Source: Oscillibacter valericigenes (GTDB lineage Bacteria; Bacillota; Clostridia; Oscillospirales; Oscillospiraceae). Taken from it: DNA of 64,000 nucleotides. A program made the translations under genes and the position numbers. The stretch spans positions 124,001 to 188,000 of the forward strand of contig NZ_JACSNX010000001.1 in assembly GCF_016902445.1 (NCBI RefSeq). Direction: 5' to 3'. Position 1 is the stretch's first letter, and each line of letters opens with the position of its first letter. Of this stretch, positions 15,897 to 24,970 are shown piece by piece. The notes below the pieces were generated by a model, which saw nothing but the letters and a program-made list of their open reading frames with translations, was not told the origin of the DNA and did no database searches.

Positions 15897-17261
15897 TTAT
15901 TCCGCAGCGGCCGCTTCCTCTTCCCCCTCGGGATAGAGGCTGATGCCGTTCTTCTCCTCTTTCGTCTTCAGCAGGCCGAACTGGATGGTGACGATGGTCG
16001 CCAGGCCCAGCAGGATGGGATAGTAGGAGGCGGCGATCAGCGCGAACGGAGAGAGTCCGGTCATGGAGATGCCCAGCATCAGCTGTCCGCCGTGGGGGAT
16101 AAAGCTCTGGAAGACGCAGGCGGAGATATCCAGCAGGCTGGCCACCCGCTTGCGGGAGATGTTGAACTTCCTGGCGAACCGCATGGCCAGGGGCGCGCTG
16201 ACCAGGATGGCCATGGTGTTGTTGCCCATGGACATATCCACCAGTCCCGTCAGCAGGCACATGCCATACTCCGCGCTGCGGCGGGTGTGCATATGCTTGC
16301 CCATCTTCTCCACCAGCCAGTCGATGCCCCTGTACTCCTTGGCGATACCGGTGAGGCCCCGGAGGATGATGGTGACGATGATGATGCTGGCCATGCCGCT
16401 GATGCCGTCGGTGATGCCGGCGGAATAGGTGGCCAGGGTCAGGCTGCCGGTGGCAAAGCCGATCACGCCGGCCACGATGGTCCCCAGCAGCAGCACCAGC
16501 ACCACGTTCAGACCGATCAGAGCCGTGACCAGCACCACGATGTAGGGCAGGATCTTGATCAGGCTGTACTCATAGACGCCGGCCAGCTCACCGCCGCTGC
16601 CCACCAGGCAGTAGATCACGATGGTGATCAGGGCCGCGGGCAGGGCGATCAGGCCGTTCATCTTGAACTTGTCGTTCATTTTGCAGCCGGCGCCCCGGGT
16701 GGCGGCGATGGTGGTGTCGGAAATCACGGACAGGTTGTCGCCGAACATGCCGCCGCCGATGACCGCCGCAATGGCCACGCCGGCGGAGAGGTCCGCCTCT
16801 TCCGCGATGCCCAGGGCAATGGGTCCGATGGCGGCGATGGTGCCCATGGACGTGCCGGTGGCCAGCCCCAGGGCGGATGAGATCACGAAAACGCCGGCGA
16901 ATACGAACTGCCGCGGGATGATGGACAGCCCGAAATTCACGGCCGCCTCCGTGCCGCCCATGGCCTCGGCCGCGCCGGAGAAGGCTCCGGCCAGGGCAAA
17001 GATCATGATCATCAGCATGACGCCGGGCTCGCCGCAGTGCTTGGCCACCAGGTCGATGTTCAGGTCGATGTTCTTGCGGCTGCGGCTCAGCAGGATCACC
17101 GTGGTAAGGCCGCACAGCACCGCGAATTCCCGGGAGATCTGCTTGAACGGGTTCTCCGTTCCCATCAGGGAAAACACGACGCCGGCGCCCAGGTACACCG
17201 CCAGGAATGTGAGCAGTGGGATAAAGGATTTCAAACCCCAGTTTTTGTTCTGTTTGATCAT
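15897..17261 (-). CDS. nhaC: NhaC-family Na+/H+ antiporter
   Basis: A 454-residue polytopic membrane protein of the NhaC family with roughly 11-12 hydrophobic helices. Family marks include GLATGTSMGTIAAIGPIALG, the block GGGMFGDNLSVISDTTIAAT with conserved Asp residues, and VDMSMGNNTMAILVSAPLA near the second repeat. The acidic C-terminal tail (EGEEEAAAAE) is cytoplasmic. The family includes Na+/H+ and malate-Na+/lactate antiporters, so an organic acid linked to the two downstream enzymes may be the cargo. It is first in the operon nhaC-enolase-megL and divergent from a LysR gene. Confidence 0.9.
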   Translation of the reverse strand: MIKQNKNWGLKSFIPLLTFLAVYLGAGVVFSLMGTENPFKQISREFAVLCGLTTVILLSRSRKNIDLNIDLVAKHCGEPGVMLMIMIFALAGAFSGAAEAMGGTEAAVNFGLSIIPRQFVFAGVFVISSALGLATGTSMGTIAAIGPIALGIAEEADLSAGVAIAAVIGGGMFGDNLSVISDTTIAATRGAGCKMNDKFKMNGLIALPAALITIVIYCLVGSGGELAGVYEYSLIKILPYIVVLVTALIGLNVVLVLLLGTIVAGVIGFATGSLTLATYSAGITDGISGMASIIIVTIILRGLTGIAKEYRGIDWLVEKMGKHMHTRRSAEYGMCLLTGLVDMSMGNNTMAILVSAPLAMRFARKFNISRKRVASLLDISACVFQSFIPHGGQLMLGISMTGLSPFALIAASYYPILLGLATIVTIQFGLLKTKEEKNGISLYPEGEEEAAAAE

Positions 17262-17362
17262 GCGCTTGATTTCTCCCTTTCATCTGTAGATCTGTCTCAT
17301 GGGTCCAGACTGTTTTTGAGGTGTGAGCGATCCCCCCTTGTTTTGGCTCTTGCTTTTTTCCG

Positions 17363-17435
17363 TTTCCACAGATATCCTTATAGGCAGAGGTATGATGTCA
17401 TCTCTGCGCTTTCAACGTTACCCGGTTTGTGGAAA
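17363..17435. promoter_or_regulatory. Nested inverted repeats in the nhaC/lysR divergent region
   Basis: An outer pair TTTCCACA (17363-17370) / TGTGGAAA (17428-17435) surrounds an inner pair GCAGAG (17384-17389) / CTCTGC (17402-17407). Both pairs are nearly concentric in the 285-bp region between nhaC and the LysR gene, where LysR regulators usually bind. The assignment as an operator is inference. Confidence 0.5.
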
Positions 17436-17546
17436 AAGTACAATTCCGAAAAAGGTATGTATGGGCATAGCTAAAAAAAATAGAACAAAACTGCCCGGTT
17501 CCTTTTATGCAGTTTCACCTGCTTTCGTCACAGAGGAGGAAGCACA

Positions 17547-18464
17547 TTGACCTTGCAGCAGATCAGATATGTGGCGGAGATCGCCCGGCATGGGACCATC
17601 AGCAAAGCCGCCCAGGAACTTTACATCACCCAGCCCCACCTCAGCAGCGTGCTGAAGGAGCTGGAAAACGAGCTGGGGATCACCATCTTCTCCCGGGCCC
17701 GGAAGGGCGTGGTGCTGACGGAAGACGGACGGGAATTTCTCCACTTCGCACGGCCGCTGCTGGAGCAGGAGGAGCGCATCCTGAATTTCTATGCGGACAA
17801 GCCGTCGTCGGCGGCGCCCTTCCGCTTCTCCATCTCCACCCAGCGGTATCCCTTCGTCATCAAGGCCTTTTACAGCTATTTCCAGAAGCTGGCCCCGGAA
17901 CAGTTTGAGATCCACCTGCGGGAGAGCAGCATGGACGCCGTGATCCGCGACGTGTTCGAAAAGCGGAGCGACTTGGGGATCATCTTCCTCTCCGCCTCCA
18001 CGGAGAAGTTCATCCGCAAGTATCTGGCGGCCAGGAATCTGGAGTTCCACGAGATGGTGGCCATCGACCCCTGCGTCTTTTTCCGGAAGGACCACCCCAT
18101 GGCCGCCCGTGCGGAGGTGGACCTGGATGACATGGAGGCGTATCCCTTTGCCTCCTTTGAGTCCGGTGTCTCCGTGTCCGTGGAGTTTTCCGAGGAGGTC
18201 CTGTTCTCCAGTCTCAACGCCTTTACCAAGCGGATCTATGTGGTGGACCGGGGCACTATGATCAACACCCTGACCCACACGGACGCCTTCTCCATCGGCA
18301 CCGGCATCCTGTCAGAGGGATTTGCCGGCCCGGAGCTGGTGAGCCGCCCCATCCGGGGCCACCAGCGGGAGATCCACCTGGGCTGGATCCAGCCGGCCGG
18401 CGGCCCCATCCCGGAGCCCCTCTCCGCCTTCCTGCGGGAGCTGGAGGCGGTGGTGGCCCAGTAA
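17547..18464 (+). CDS. LysR-family transcriptional regulator
   Basis: A 305-residue regulator: N-terminal winged helix-turn-helix (LQQIRYVAEIARHGTISKAAQELYITQPHLSSVLKELENELG, residues 2-45), a linker helix, then a two-lobed periplasmic-binding-like effector domain (from about residue 90). It starts at TTG 17547, six bases after GAGGAGGA; no ATG fits. It is divergently arranged with the nhaC-enolase-megL operon, which makes that operon its most likely target, with the ligand perhaps the substrate of one of those enzymes. Nested inverted repeats lie between the two units. A strong bidirectional terminator follows. Confidence 0.93.
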   Translation: MTLQQIRYVAEIARHGTISKAAQELYITQPHLSSVLKELENELGITIFSRARKGVVLTEDGREFLHFARPLLEQEERILNFYADKPSSAAPFRFSISTQRYPFVIKAFYSYFQKLAPEQFEIHLRESSMDAVIRDVFEKRSDLGIIFLSASTEKFIRKYLAARNLEFHEMVAIDPCVFFRKDHPMAARAEVDLDDMEAYPFASFESGVSVSVEFSEEVLFSSLNAFTKRIYVVDRGTMINTLTHTDAFSIGTGILSEGFAGPELVSRPIRGHQREIHLGWIQPAGGPIPEPLSAFLRELEAVVAQ

Positions 18465-18477
18465 CCGATCCAGAGAA

Positions 18478-18508
18478 AAAGCCTGTGTTCCTTCGGAACA
18501 CAGGCTTT
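18478..18508. terminator. Bidirectional terminator
   Basis: AAAGCCTGTGTTCC (18478-18491) and GGAACACAGGCTTT (18495-18508) around TTC form a perfect 14-bp stem with A/T ends, after the LysR gene (+) and the giant SLH gene (-). Confidence 0.88.
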
Positions 18509-18614
18509 CTTGCGTATGCACGCCGGGGATCCCCCAGGGCACCCCGGACAGAAGCGGGCCGGGCGGAGAAGATCTCCGCCCGGCCTCGGCCGTCTGGATA
18601 GGTCTTGTATCGGC

Positions 18615-21600
18615 TCAGCCCACCTGATCCCAGAAGCGGTACAGGATCACCGCGAACTGGGCGCGGGTGGCGGTGCCGGTGGGATCCAGGGTCCCGTTGC
18701 TGGTGCCGCCCACGATGCTGTTGGCAACGGACCACTGCATGGGCTCCACGGCGTAGCCGGCCACGGTGCCCGCGTCGGGATAGGCGGACAGGTCGGCCCG
18801 CTGGTCATTGGCGTAGCCCATCAGGGTGGCGTAGCGGTACAGCAGGGCCACCAGCTGCTGGCGGGTGACGGCGCCGCCGGGGGTCGTGCCGTCAGAGACG
18901 CCATTGGTCACGGCCCACTCCCTGGCGGCGGACATATTGGCGGGGTCAGCGCCGGACAGCCGGGCCAGGATCATCCACACCTGCTGGCGGGAGATGCTGG
19001 CGTTGGGGCTGAAGGCAGAGGCGCTGGTGCCGTTGACGTAGCCATTGTCGTAGGCCCAGGCGATCTCGTCATAGGCCCAGAAGGACTCCGGCACGTCGGA
19101 GAAGAAGGTGCTGCCGCCCTCCCGGACGAAGGTGACGGAGATGGTCACCCGGCCACGGGGCTGGGTGAAGGTGTAGGTGCCGTTACGCTCGGCGGTGACC
19201 TTTACCTCCCGGCCGTTGCGGTCGGTGACGGTGACCTCGTCCACCTCGTAGCCGCTGTCGGGGTCCACGGTGATGGTGACCTCGTCGTCCTCCTCGGGGG
19301 TGCGGGGGTTGATCTTGATGCTGCCGCCGTCGGAGACGTCCAGCTTCGGAGAGTAGCTGGGCTCGCTGGAGGAGGAACCGGAGGAAGACGGCGCAGCCTT
19401 GACCGTCACCTTGCAGGTCAGGGAAAGTTGACCCGCCTCAACCTTGATCGTCGCTGTTCCGGCGCCTACGGCTGTCACACGGCCGGAGGAATTGACCTTC
19501 ACAACAGAAGTGTTGCTGCTGGTCCAGGTGAGGGAGCTGCCCTCCGGAGTGGTAACGGCTTTCAGCTGATAGGTCTCGCCATCGGTTAGGGTCAGATTTT
19601 TCGGTTCCAGTGTCAGCCCCGTGACGGTTGTCCCATCTTTCGCATCTTTTGTCACCGTATACATGCCGTTGTCGTCTTTGGTCGTCACTGGGACAAAATC
19701 TTTGGCACAATACTCTTCGGGAACCAGATTTGAAAAGCTGCCCGCAGAGATCGACACTTTATAAGGGGCAGAGCCCGAAAGCTGCCCAACAAACACGCCA
19801 CCCCTGATAGAAAGCGTTCCGCCATTTTTTGAGCTGTCGCCATAGGCAAACAGTCCAGACTCTCCATTGTTGCCAGAAGTAAATGTACCTCCGGTGATGG
19901 TGAACTGTCCCTTGTCGCCGCTGTCATTCAAATATCCGTTTGCCAAAGCGGCGCCAGTGTTGGCTGTGAACGTACCGCCGCTGATCGTCGCTTCATTCCA
20001 GTTCAAAATCAGCGGGCCCGTGGTATTCGCGAAAGTGCCGCCTTCAATGTTCAGTACACCATAGTCATCATTTTTGACCGTGTTCATGCCACCGGAAAAT
20101 GTACCGGAAATGATGGTCAGTTTCGCAACTGTACTGTCTTCATGTTCCTCATTTCTGTCGCCTGTCGTCGGGCTATCGCTGTTATACCAGCCGTTGGCGA
20201 TCAGGCTGGAACTTCCGGTGCTGTTCTCGCCAGTTTGAACTGTGGCTCCATCAATGGTCATTTCGCCGAGGTTTTTAACTGTGTACCAAGAATTTGAGGT
20301 CTGTTCCCGGCTCCGCGTAAAGGTGCCGCCATTCAGGTTAGCAATGGCTCCCACATAATTGACAATAGCGCCTTTGCCATGCGTAATATTGTCCACCGTT
20401 CCGGAACCGATCACGGTCAGTGTGCCATGGTTGGAAATCGTATCCCCAGATTGATTCGTCAGCGTATGGCTTCCCATATCCAGGGTAATTTTCTTTCCTT
20501 CCCCAATGGTGATATCTTCCTGTGTGTCCTTCAGCAGGGTCACGGTCTGATTCTCTTGGGCAACATCGATGGCGGCTTGAAGCGTTGCATAGGGCACGCC
20601 GTTTACTTTTGCCACGGCGGTCGATGTATCGATGACGACCTGATGGGTATCTTTATCCCACTTCAGGCTGACATCTTCCGGGAAATATTGGGATACATCG
20701 GTGCTAAAAGTACCCCCAGTGACAACTGCCTGACTTCCTTCTCCAGCAATTTCAATGCTTTCAGCATCTCCGCTTACAGTAATCTCACTTTCGCCTTCAA
20801 CTGTCAAGCCAGCCGAGCGACTGTCTTTGTCAATTCCATACACATAGGCACCACGGGCTCCATCTTCCGCAGTGACCTTTGTATCAATCAAAGTGCAGCT
20901 TGCAGAGTATTTGTATGCATTTTGGCTCCGATTTCCAACAATCAAAGCGCCCATAGGTACTGCATTTCCGGAGCCCCAGTTTTCATTGTAGTCGTCTTTA
21001 TCCTCTCCATTGAACACATCTGAAAGATTAATCTCAGAGTTTCGGATCGTAGCTTCACCGCCACGAACCAAAACAGCCACGCGATGCCCGGTAATCTTAC
21101 AGTTATCAATTGTCAGTGTTCCCGGTACATTGAGCAGAATTGTGCAATCGTCTCCATCGTTATTTTTATTGCCCGTCGTACTAATAGTGGACTTTTCCAA
21201 AGAGATTTTGACCTCACTGCTATAAAGCAGGTCTCCATCTGAATCCATAGACGCATTGGTGCCAATCGCAAAGCACCCAGCAGTGATAGCAGAATCCCGC
21301 ACAACAACTTCCGCCGCATTTCCAGCAGGATAGAGTGCTGTGCCATTTGTCTCCATTATAATATGATCCAATACTATCGTGGCATCTGCTTTTGGGACAA
21401 AAACAGAGTGGGCCCCATCAAATTGCTGCTCTGCCTTAATCAAACCATTTTTCAGTGTAAGTGTCTCATTTTCAGGCACGGCAATGCCAATCTTAACTTT
21501 ATTTGTATTGGTTATTGTAATAGTATTTTTGTTTAAATCAATCGCAAGCGATCCCTCTGCTGGCCATTCGGTAATGTCCAAAGAGGTGTCACCTGTCAGG

Positions 21601-21797
21601 GTCAATTCTGTTTGTCCTTTCTCCACTGCCGCTTGAATGGAAGTATAAGACTTTCCATCAGAGCCTTGTACAACCCCAATTGTTGTCTCTGTACTCTCAT
21701 TTTCGTCATCTTCTCCTTCCGCCGCCAGCGCCGCTGTGGGAAGCAGCGTCAGCGTCAGGCAGAGCGCCATCAGGATGGATAGGAACCGTTTTTTCAT
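18615..21797 (-). CDS. Large secreted beta-helix protein with Ig-like, bacterial-repeat and SLH domains
   Basis: A 1060-residue surface protein. Residues 1-26 are a signal peptide ending ALAA. Residues ~40-700 form a right-handed parallel beta-helix built of short strands with repeated 'GGTF' turns (for example ITGGTFTSGNNGES, ISGGTFTANTGA), the style of polymorphic or pectate-lyase-like adhesins. Next comes a BIG2 Ig-like domain (LTLTDGETYQLKAVTTPEGSSLTWTS...), a bacterial-repeat module (GGSIKINP...DEVTITVDPDSGYEVDEV) and three SLH repeats from about 880 (FFSDVPESFWAYDEIAWA, REWAVTNGVSDG, MQWSVANSIVGG) for wall anchoring. The helix region is clearly AT-richer than the SLH end and the flanks. 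No catalytic residues could be identified. Confidence 0.88.
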   Translation of the reverse strand: MKKRFLSILMALCLTLTLLPTAALAAEGEDDENESTETTIGVVQGSDGKSYTSIQAAVEKGQTELTLTGDTSLDITEWPAEGSLAIDLNKNTITITNTNKVKIGIAVPENETLTLKNGLIKAEQQFDGAHSVFVPKADATIVLDHIIMETNGTALYPAGNAAEVVVRDSAITAGCFAIGTNASMDSDGDLLYSSEVKISLEKSTISTTGNKNNDGDDCTILLNVPGTLTIDNCKITGHRVAVLVRGGEATIRNSEINLSDVFNGEDKDDYNENWGSGNAVPMGALIVGNRSQNAYKYSASCTLIDTKVTAEDGARGAYVYGIDKDSRSAGLTVEGESEITVSGDAESIEIAGEGSQAVVTGGTFSTDVSQYFPEDVSLKWDKDTHQVVIDTSTAVAKVNGVPYATLQAAIDVAQENQTVTLLKDTQEDITIGEGKKITLDMGSHTLTNQSGDTISNHGTLTVIGSGTVDNITHGKGAIVNYVGAIANLNGGTFTRSREQTSNSWYTVKNLGEMTIDGATVQTGENSTGSSSLIANGWYNSDSPTTGDRNEEHEDSTVAKLTIISGTFSGGMNTVKNDDYGVLNIEGGTFANTTGPLILNWNEATISGGTFTANTGAALANGYLNDSGDKGQFTITGGTFTSGNNGESGLFAYGDSSKNGGTLSIRGGVFVGQLSGSAPYKVSISAGSFSNLVPEEYCAKDFVPVTTKDDNGMYTVTKDAKDGTTVTGLTLEPKNLTLTDGETYQLKAVTTPEGSSLTWTSSNTSVVKVNSSGRVTAVGAGTATIKVEAGQLSLTCKVTVKAAPSSSGSSSSEPSYSPKLDVSDGGSIKINPRTPEEDDEVTITVDPDSGYEVDEVTVTDRNGREVKVTAERNGTYTFTQPRGRVTISVTFVREGGSTFFSDVPESFWAYDEIAWAYDNGYVNGTSASAFSPNASISRQQVWMILARLSGADPANMSAAREWAVTNGVSDGTTPGGAVTRQQLVALLYRYATLMGYANDQRADLSAYPDAGTVAGYAVEPMQWSVANSIVGGTSNGTLDPTGTATRAQFAVILYRFWDQVG

Positions 21798-22004
21798 TTT
21801 GTACCACTCCTTCTCTTTCGTTCCGGCAGAACCCGATCCATCAGGCTTTCACAATTCCATGTATTTTCTGATATAATATGGCAGCGGATGCCTGATATAC
21901 CGTTTCTTTCCAATTATGGCGAAACAAATATTTCGTCATTTTTTCAGGATCATCTTACCACGGACTGCCGCAAATGGCAAGCTGTGTTTTACAAAAACCG
22001 GCGC

Positions 22005-22039
22005 AAAAACCAGGGCATCCCGGATCCGGGATGCCCTGG
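22005..22039 (-). terminator. Terminator of the traX-ABC operon
   Basis: A palindrome of 15+15 bp (arms CCAGGGCATCCCGGA and TCCGGGATGCCCTGG, 22010-22039) is followed on the minus strand by GTTTTTGCGCC. It lies 28 bp after the permease stop. Confidence 0.9.
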
Positions 22040-22067
22040 CCACTGCCGGGGCCGCTCCGCCGCTTTC

Positions 22068-24203
22068 TCACCGCCCCGGGCGGATGCCCAGCTGGCGGCA
22101 GACGCTGCGGCGGGTGACGCGGTAGACCCCGTACAGCACCGCCGACAGCACCGCGATCACGGCGGCGCAGGCGGCCATGCCGGCGAACTCGCCGGGGGTG
22201 AAGCGGTTGTCGTTGAAGTACATGATCATCAGGTAGAAGGCGGAGATGACCGCCGTGCCCACGATAGCGGGCACCAGAAACACCTTGGACACCTGCCCCT
22301 TCACGGACCGGAACAGGTAGCGGTCCGGTGCCCCCAGGTGCCGCAGGTCGTCGTAGACCCGCGCATTGGTGAGGGCGATGGTCATGCACCGGGTGAAGGC
22401 GATGACGATGACCGCCGCGAAGCAGATGAGGGCGATAAAGATGAACAGCACCAGGAACACCGCCATGGTGGTGACGAAGTCGTTCTGGTCCAGCACCCGG
22501 AACTGGGGCATATACAGCCAGTAGTTGCGGAAATCGGAGGTGTCCCGCTGGTCATAGTCGATGACCGCCAGGCTGTTCGCTGCCAGGTACTCCTCACTGT
22601 CGTAGTCGTAGCTGCCCTTCTCTGCGATCTCCTGCTCCCGGATCACCGGGTCCCAGGCGTCGAACACCTCGATCTCCGGGCCGGAGCGGTCCACGATCTC
22701 GTTGAAGAGGGCGTCGGCAAAGGGATAGCTGGCCTCCACGTCCGCCACGTTGAAGAACACCCAGGTCTCCCGCCAGAGGTCCGTGAGGCCGGCGGTGAGG
22801 GTCTCATAATCGGCGTCGTCCAGCACGTAGCTGCCCAGCAGCATGGTGAAGCACAGGGGCTCCGCCGGCGTGACGGACAGGCGCGCGCCGGTGACCATGT
22901 TGGTGACCAGAGTCACGTCGCCGCCGGAGATGTAGTCGCTGCCGCCGTCGTCGTCCAGCACGTTGGCGCAGGTGCCGGGGGCCAGGTCGATGTTCTGGCC
23001 GGTCAGGGCGTTCCAGGCGCTCTCGGAGAAGAAGGTTGCGCTGGAGGCGATCTCCCGGTACTCATCGGTATAAGTGGTGCCAAGCGCGCCGTTGTCCTGC
23101 TCCACCTGCACATAGCCGTCTCCGGCCAGGGTGGCGGCGCCTGTCTGGGTCCAGGAGGTGATGTCCACATCGTACTCTTCCGCCAGGGACTCCACTTCCT
23201 CCCGCTCCGGCCAGTTCTGGTCATTCCGCCAGTGGTACTCGAAGTCTACCGGCCGGGTGGAGAAGCTGTAGGCGGAGCTGGTGTTCAGCATGGGGGCATA
23301 GAAGCTGGCGAAGTAAGCGCCGGCAATGAGCAGCGTCATCACCAGCATGTTCCGCACGGTCTGGCGGCCCTGGAATTTCATCATCGAGGCGGCGATGATG
23401 TCCCGGTACTTGTGGCGCTTCCGCCAGCCGTTCACCACCGTGTGGAGCAGGATCATGTACATGCCGACCAGCGCCGGCAGGTAGAACAGGGCGGTCAGAC
23501 CCTCCGGGGGATACCAGTGGAGTACCGTGACGAAGAACGACGGCATCAGATACCCCGCCAGGGCGCCGATCACCACCAGAGCGATGCCCACGGGGCCGTA
23601 CCACCGCTTCACCTCCCGGATGGGCTCGGACTTGTGGGACTCCTGGACGATGTCGATGATGTTGGTGCGGCGGATGGACCGCCCGCCCAGGAAGAACAGC
23701 ATGATCACCACGTAGGCGGCAAAGGTCAGGGACAGGAGATAGGACTGGGGATCGAAAGACAGGGCCATCTCCTGAGAGTCCACCAGGAACAGCCGGAACA
23801 TCTGCCACACGCCCCAGGCCAGGGGGCCGCCTAAGACCGCCCCGGCGGCGCAGGAGCCCAGGGAGATCACCGCCAGTTCTTTGCCCATCTCTTTTTGCAT
23901 CTGGCGGCGGGTTGCCCCCAGGGCCAGGAACACGCCGGTCTCACGGGACTTCTGCCGGAAGAACAGCCCGGCGGCGTAGGCGGTGAACACGGCGCAGCCG
24001 ATGACCGCCAGGACGAACACCATCATCACCTGTTTGCGGCTGTCGCCGCCCTCCGGCAGGACGGAGAGGATGGTGGGGGAGCGCATCATGCAGACATAGG
24101 CGGTGATCAGCAGCACGGAGAAGAAGCTGCACCCCGCCAAGAGGGCGTACTGGCCCCTGTTTTTGCGGCGCAGGGCCGCGTAGGCGTCGGAAAAGCAGCG
24201 CAT
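22068..24203 (-). CDS. FtsX-type ABC permease with large extracellular domain (BceB-like)
   Basis: A 711-residue permease. Hydrophobic helices lie near residues 20-45, 55-80, 105-135, 145-165 and 215-275 with another pair near 290-320. Then comes a mostly soluble domain of about 200 residues rich in Asp/Tyr (roughly 330-545), and three C-terminal helices. A large extracellular loop placed late in a ten-helix FtsX-fold permease is the BceB/VraG layout used in antimicrobial-peptide sensing and detoxification. ATG 24203 is chosen: GGAGTGAG precedes it and it starts 4 bases after the ATPase stop. The partners are the ATPase upstream and, by position, the LytTR/GHKL system. Confidence 0.85.
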   Translation of the reverse strand: MRCFSDAYAALRRKNRGQYALLAGCSFFSVLLITAYVCMMRSPTILSVLPEGGDSRKQVMMVFVLAVIGCAVFTAYAAGLFFRQKSRETGVFLALGATRRQMQKEMGKELAVISLGSCAAGAVLGGPLAWGVWQMFRLFLVDSQEMALSFDPQSYLLSLTFAAYVVIMLFFLGGRSIRRTNIIDIVQESHKSEPIREVKRWYGPVGIALVVIGALAGYLMPSFFVTVLHWYPPEGLTALFYLPALVGMYMILLHTVVNGWRKRHKYRDIIAASMMKFQGRQTVRNMLVMTLLIAGAYFASFYAPMLNTSSAYSFSTRPVDFEYHWRNDQNWPEREEVESLAEEYDVDITSWTQTGAATLAGDGYVQVEQDNGALGTTYTDEYREIASSATFFSESAWNALTGQNIDLAPGTCANVLDDDGGSDYISGGDVTLVTNMVTGARLSVTPAEPLCFTMLLGSYVLDDADYETLTAGLTDLWRETWVFFNVADVEASYPFADALFNEIVDRSGPEIEVFDAWDPVIREQEIAEKGSYDYDSEEYLAANSLAVIDYDQRDTSDFRNYWLYMPQFRVLDQNDFVTTMAVFLVLFIFIALICFAAVIVIAFTRCMTIALTNARVYDDLRHLGAPDRYLFRSVKGQVSKVFLVPAIVGTAVISAFYLMIMYFNDNRFTPGEFAGMAACAAVIAVLSAVLYGVYRVTRRSVCRQLGIRPGR

Positions 24204-24207
24204 GGTC

Positions 24208-24951
24208 TCACTCCTTCCCCATGTCCCGGATGGCGTCCAGCAGCGCATCCTGGAAGGCGGCGCGGTCGGTGCTGCCCTTTTCCAGGGTCCGCCACACCCC
24301 CCCGTCCCGGAGGATCACCACCCGGTCGCAGAAGGAGGCGGCGAAGGAGTCGTGGGTCACCATGAAGATGGTGGCCTCCAGAGACGCCTTGGCCTGCTCA
24401 AAGGACCGGATCACCGCCCGGCTGGACTTGGAGTCCAGGTTTCCGGTGGGCTCGTCCGCCAGGATCAGCAGGGGGTGGTTGATGAGGGCCCGGGCCACGG
24501 CACAGCGCTGCTTCTCGCCGCCGGAGATCTCCGCCGGGTATTTGTCCCGGATGGCGGTGATGCCGAACACGTCGCACAGCTGGTCCGCCCGGGCCTCCGT
24601 CTGGCTGGTGACGGTGCCGCCGATGATGGCGGGCAGCAGGATGTTCTCCCGGACCGTCAGGCCATCCAGCAGCAGAAAGTCCTGGAACACGAAGCCCAGC
24701 TGCCGGTTGCGGACCTTGGCCAGGGCGTCCTCGCTGAGATCAGCCAGCTGCTTCTCCCCCAGGGTGATCTCCCCGCTGTCGATGGGGATGTAGCAGGAGA
24801 TGCAGTTGAGCAGTGTGGTCTTGCCGGAGCCGGAGGGGCCCATAACGGCTACGAACTCCCCCTTCTCAACGGTCAGGGACACGCCCTTCAGGACCTCGTA
24901 GGTGGTCTTGCCCACCTGATAGGACTTGTGCAGGTCTTTGACAGTTAACAT
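24208..24951 (-). CDS. ABC transporter ATP-binding protein (BceA/MacB-like)
   Basis: A 247-residue ATPase: Walker A GPSGSGKTT near residue 38, Q-loop in LGFVFQDFLLLDGLTV, signature ISGGEKQRCAVARAL, Walker B LLILADEPTGNLDSKSS and the switch His in MVTHDS. The sequence style (LTVRENILLPAI, DEPTGNLDSKS) is that of the LolD/MacB/BceA subfamily that pairs with FtsX-fold permeases. It overlaps nothing but lies 19 bp after the end of the traX reading frame and 4 bp before the permease start, so the three are one operon. Confidence 0.95.
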   Translation of the reverse strand: MLTVKDLHKSYQVGKTTYEVLKGVSLTVEKGEFVAVMGPSGSGKTTLLNCISCYIPIDSGEITLGEKQLADLSEDALAKVRNRQLGFVFQDFLLLDGLTVRENILLPAIIGGTVTSQTEARADQLCDVFGITAIRDKYPAEISGGEKQRCAVARALINHPLLILADEPTGNLDSKSSRAVIRSFEQAKASLEATIFMVTHDSFAASFCDRVVILRDGGVWRTLEKGSTDRAAFQDALLDAIRDMGKE

Positions 24952-24970
24952 AAAATTCTTCCTTTCTGAC

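Noticed and set aside
13332..16880. A very long open frame on the plus strand through the megL-enolase-nhaC operon
   Set aside because: It is antisense to three well-recognised genes, is rich in His/Gly/Val/Gln typical of GC-rich shadow frames, and has no family resemblance.
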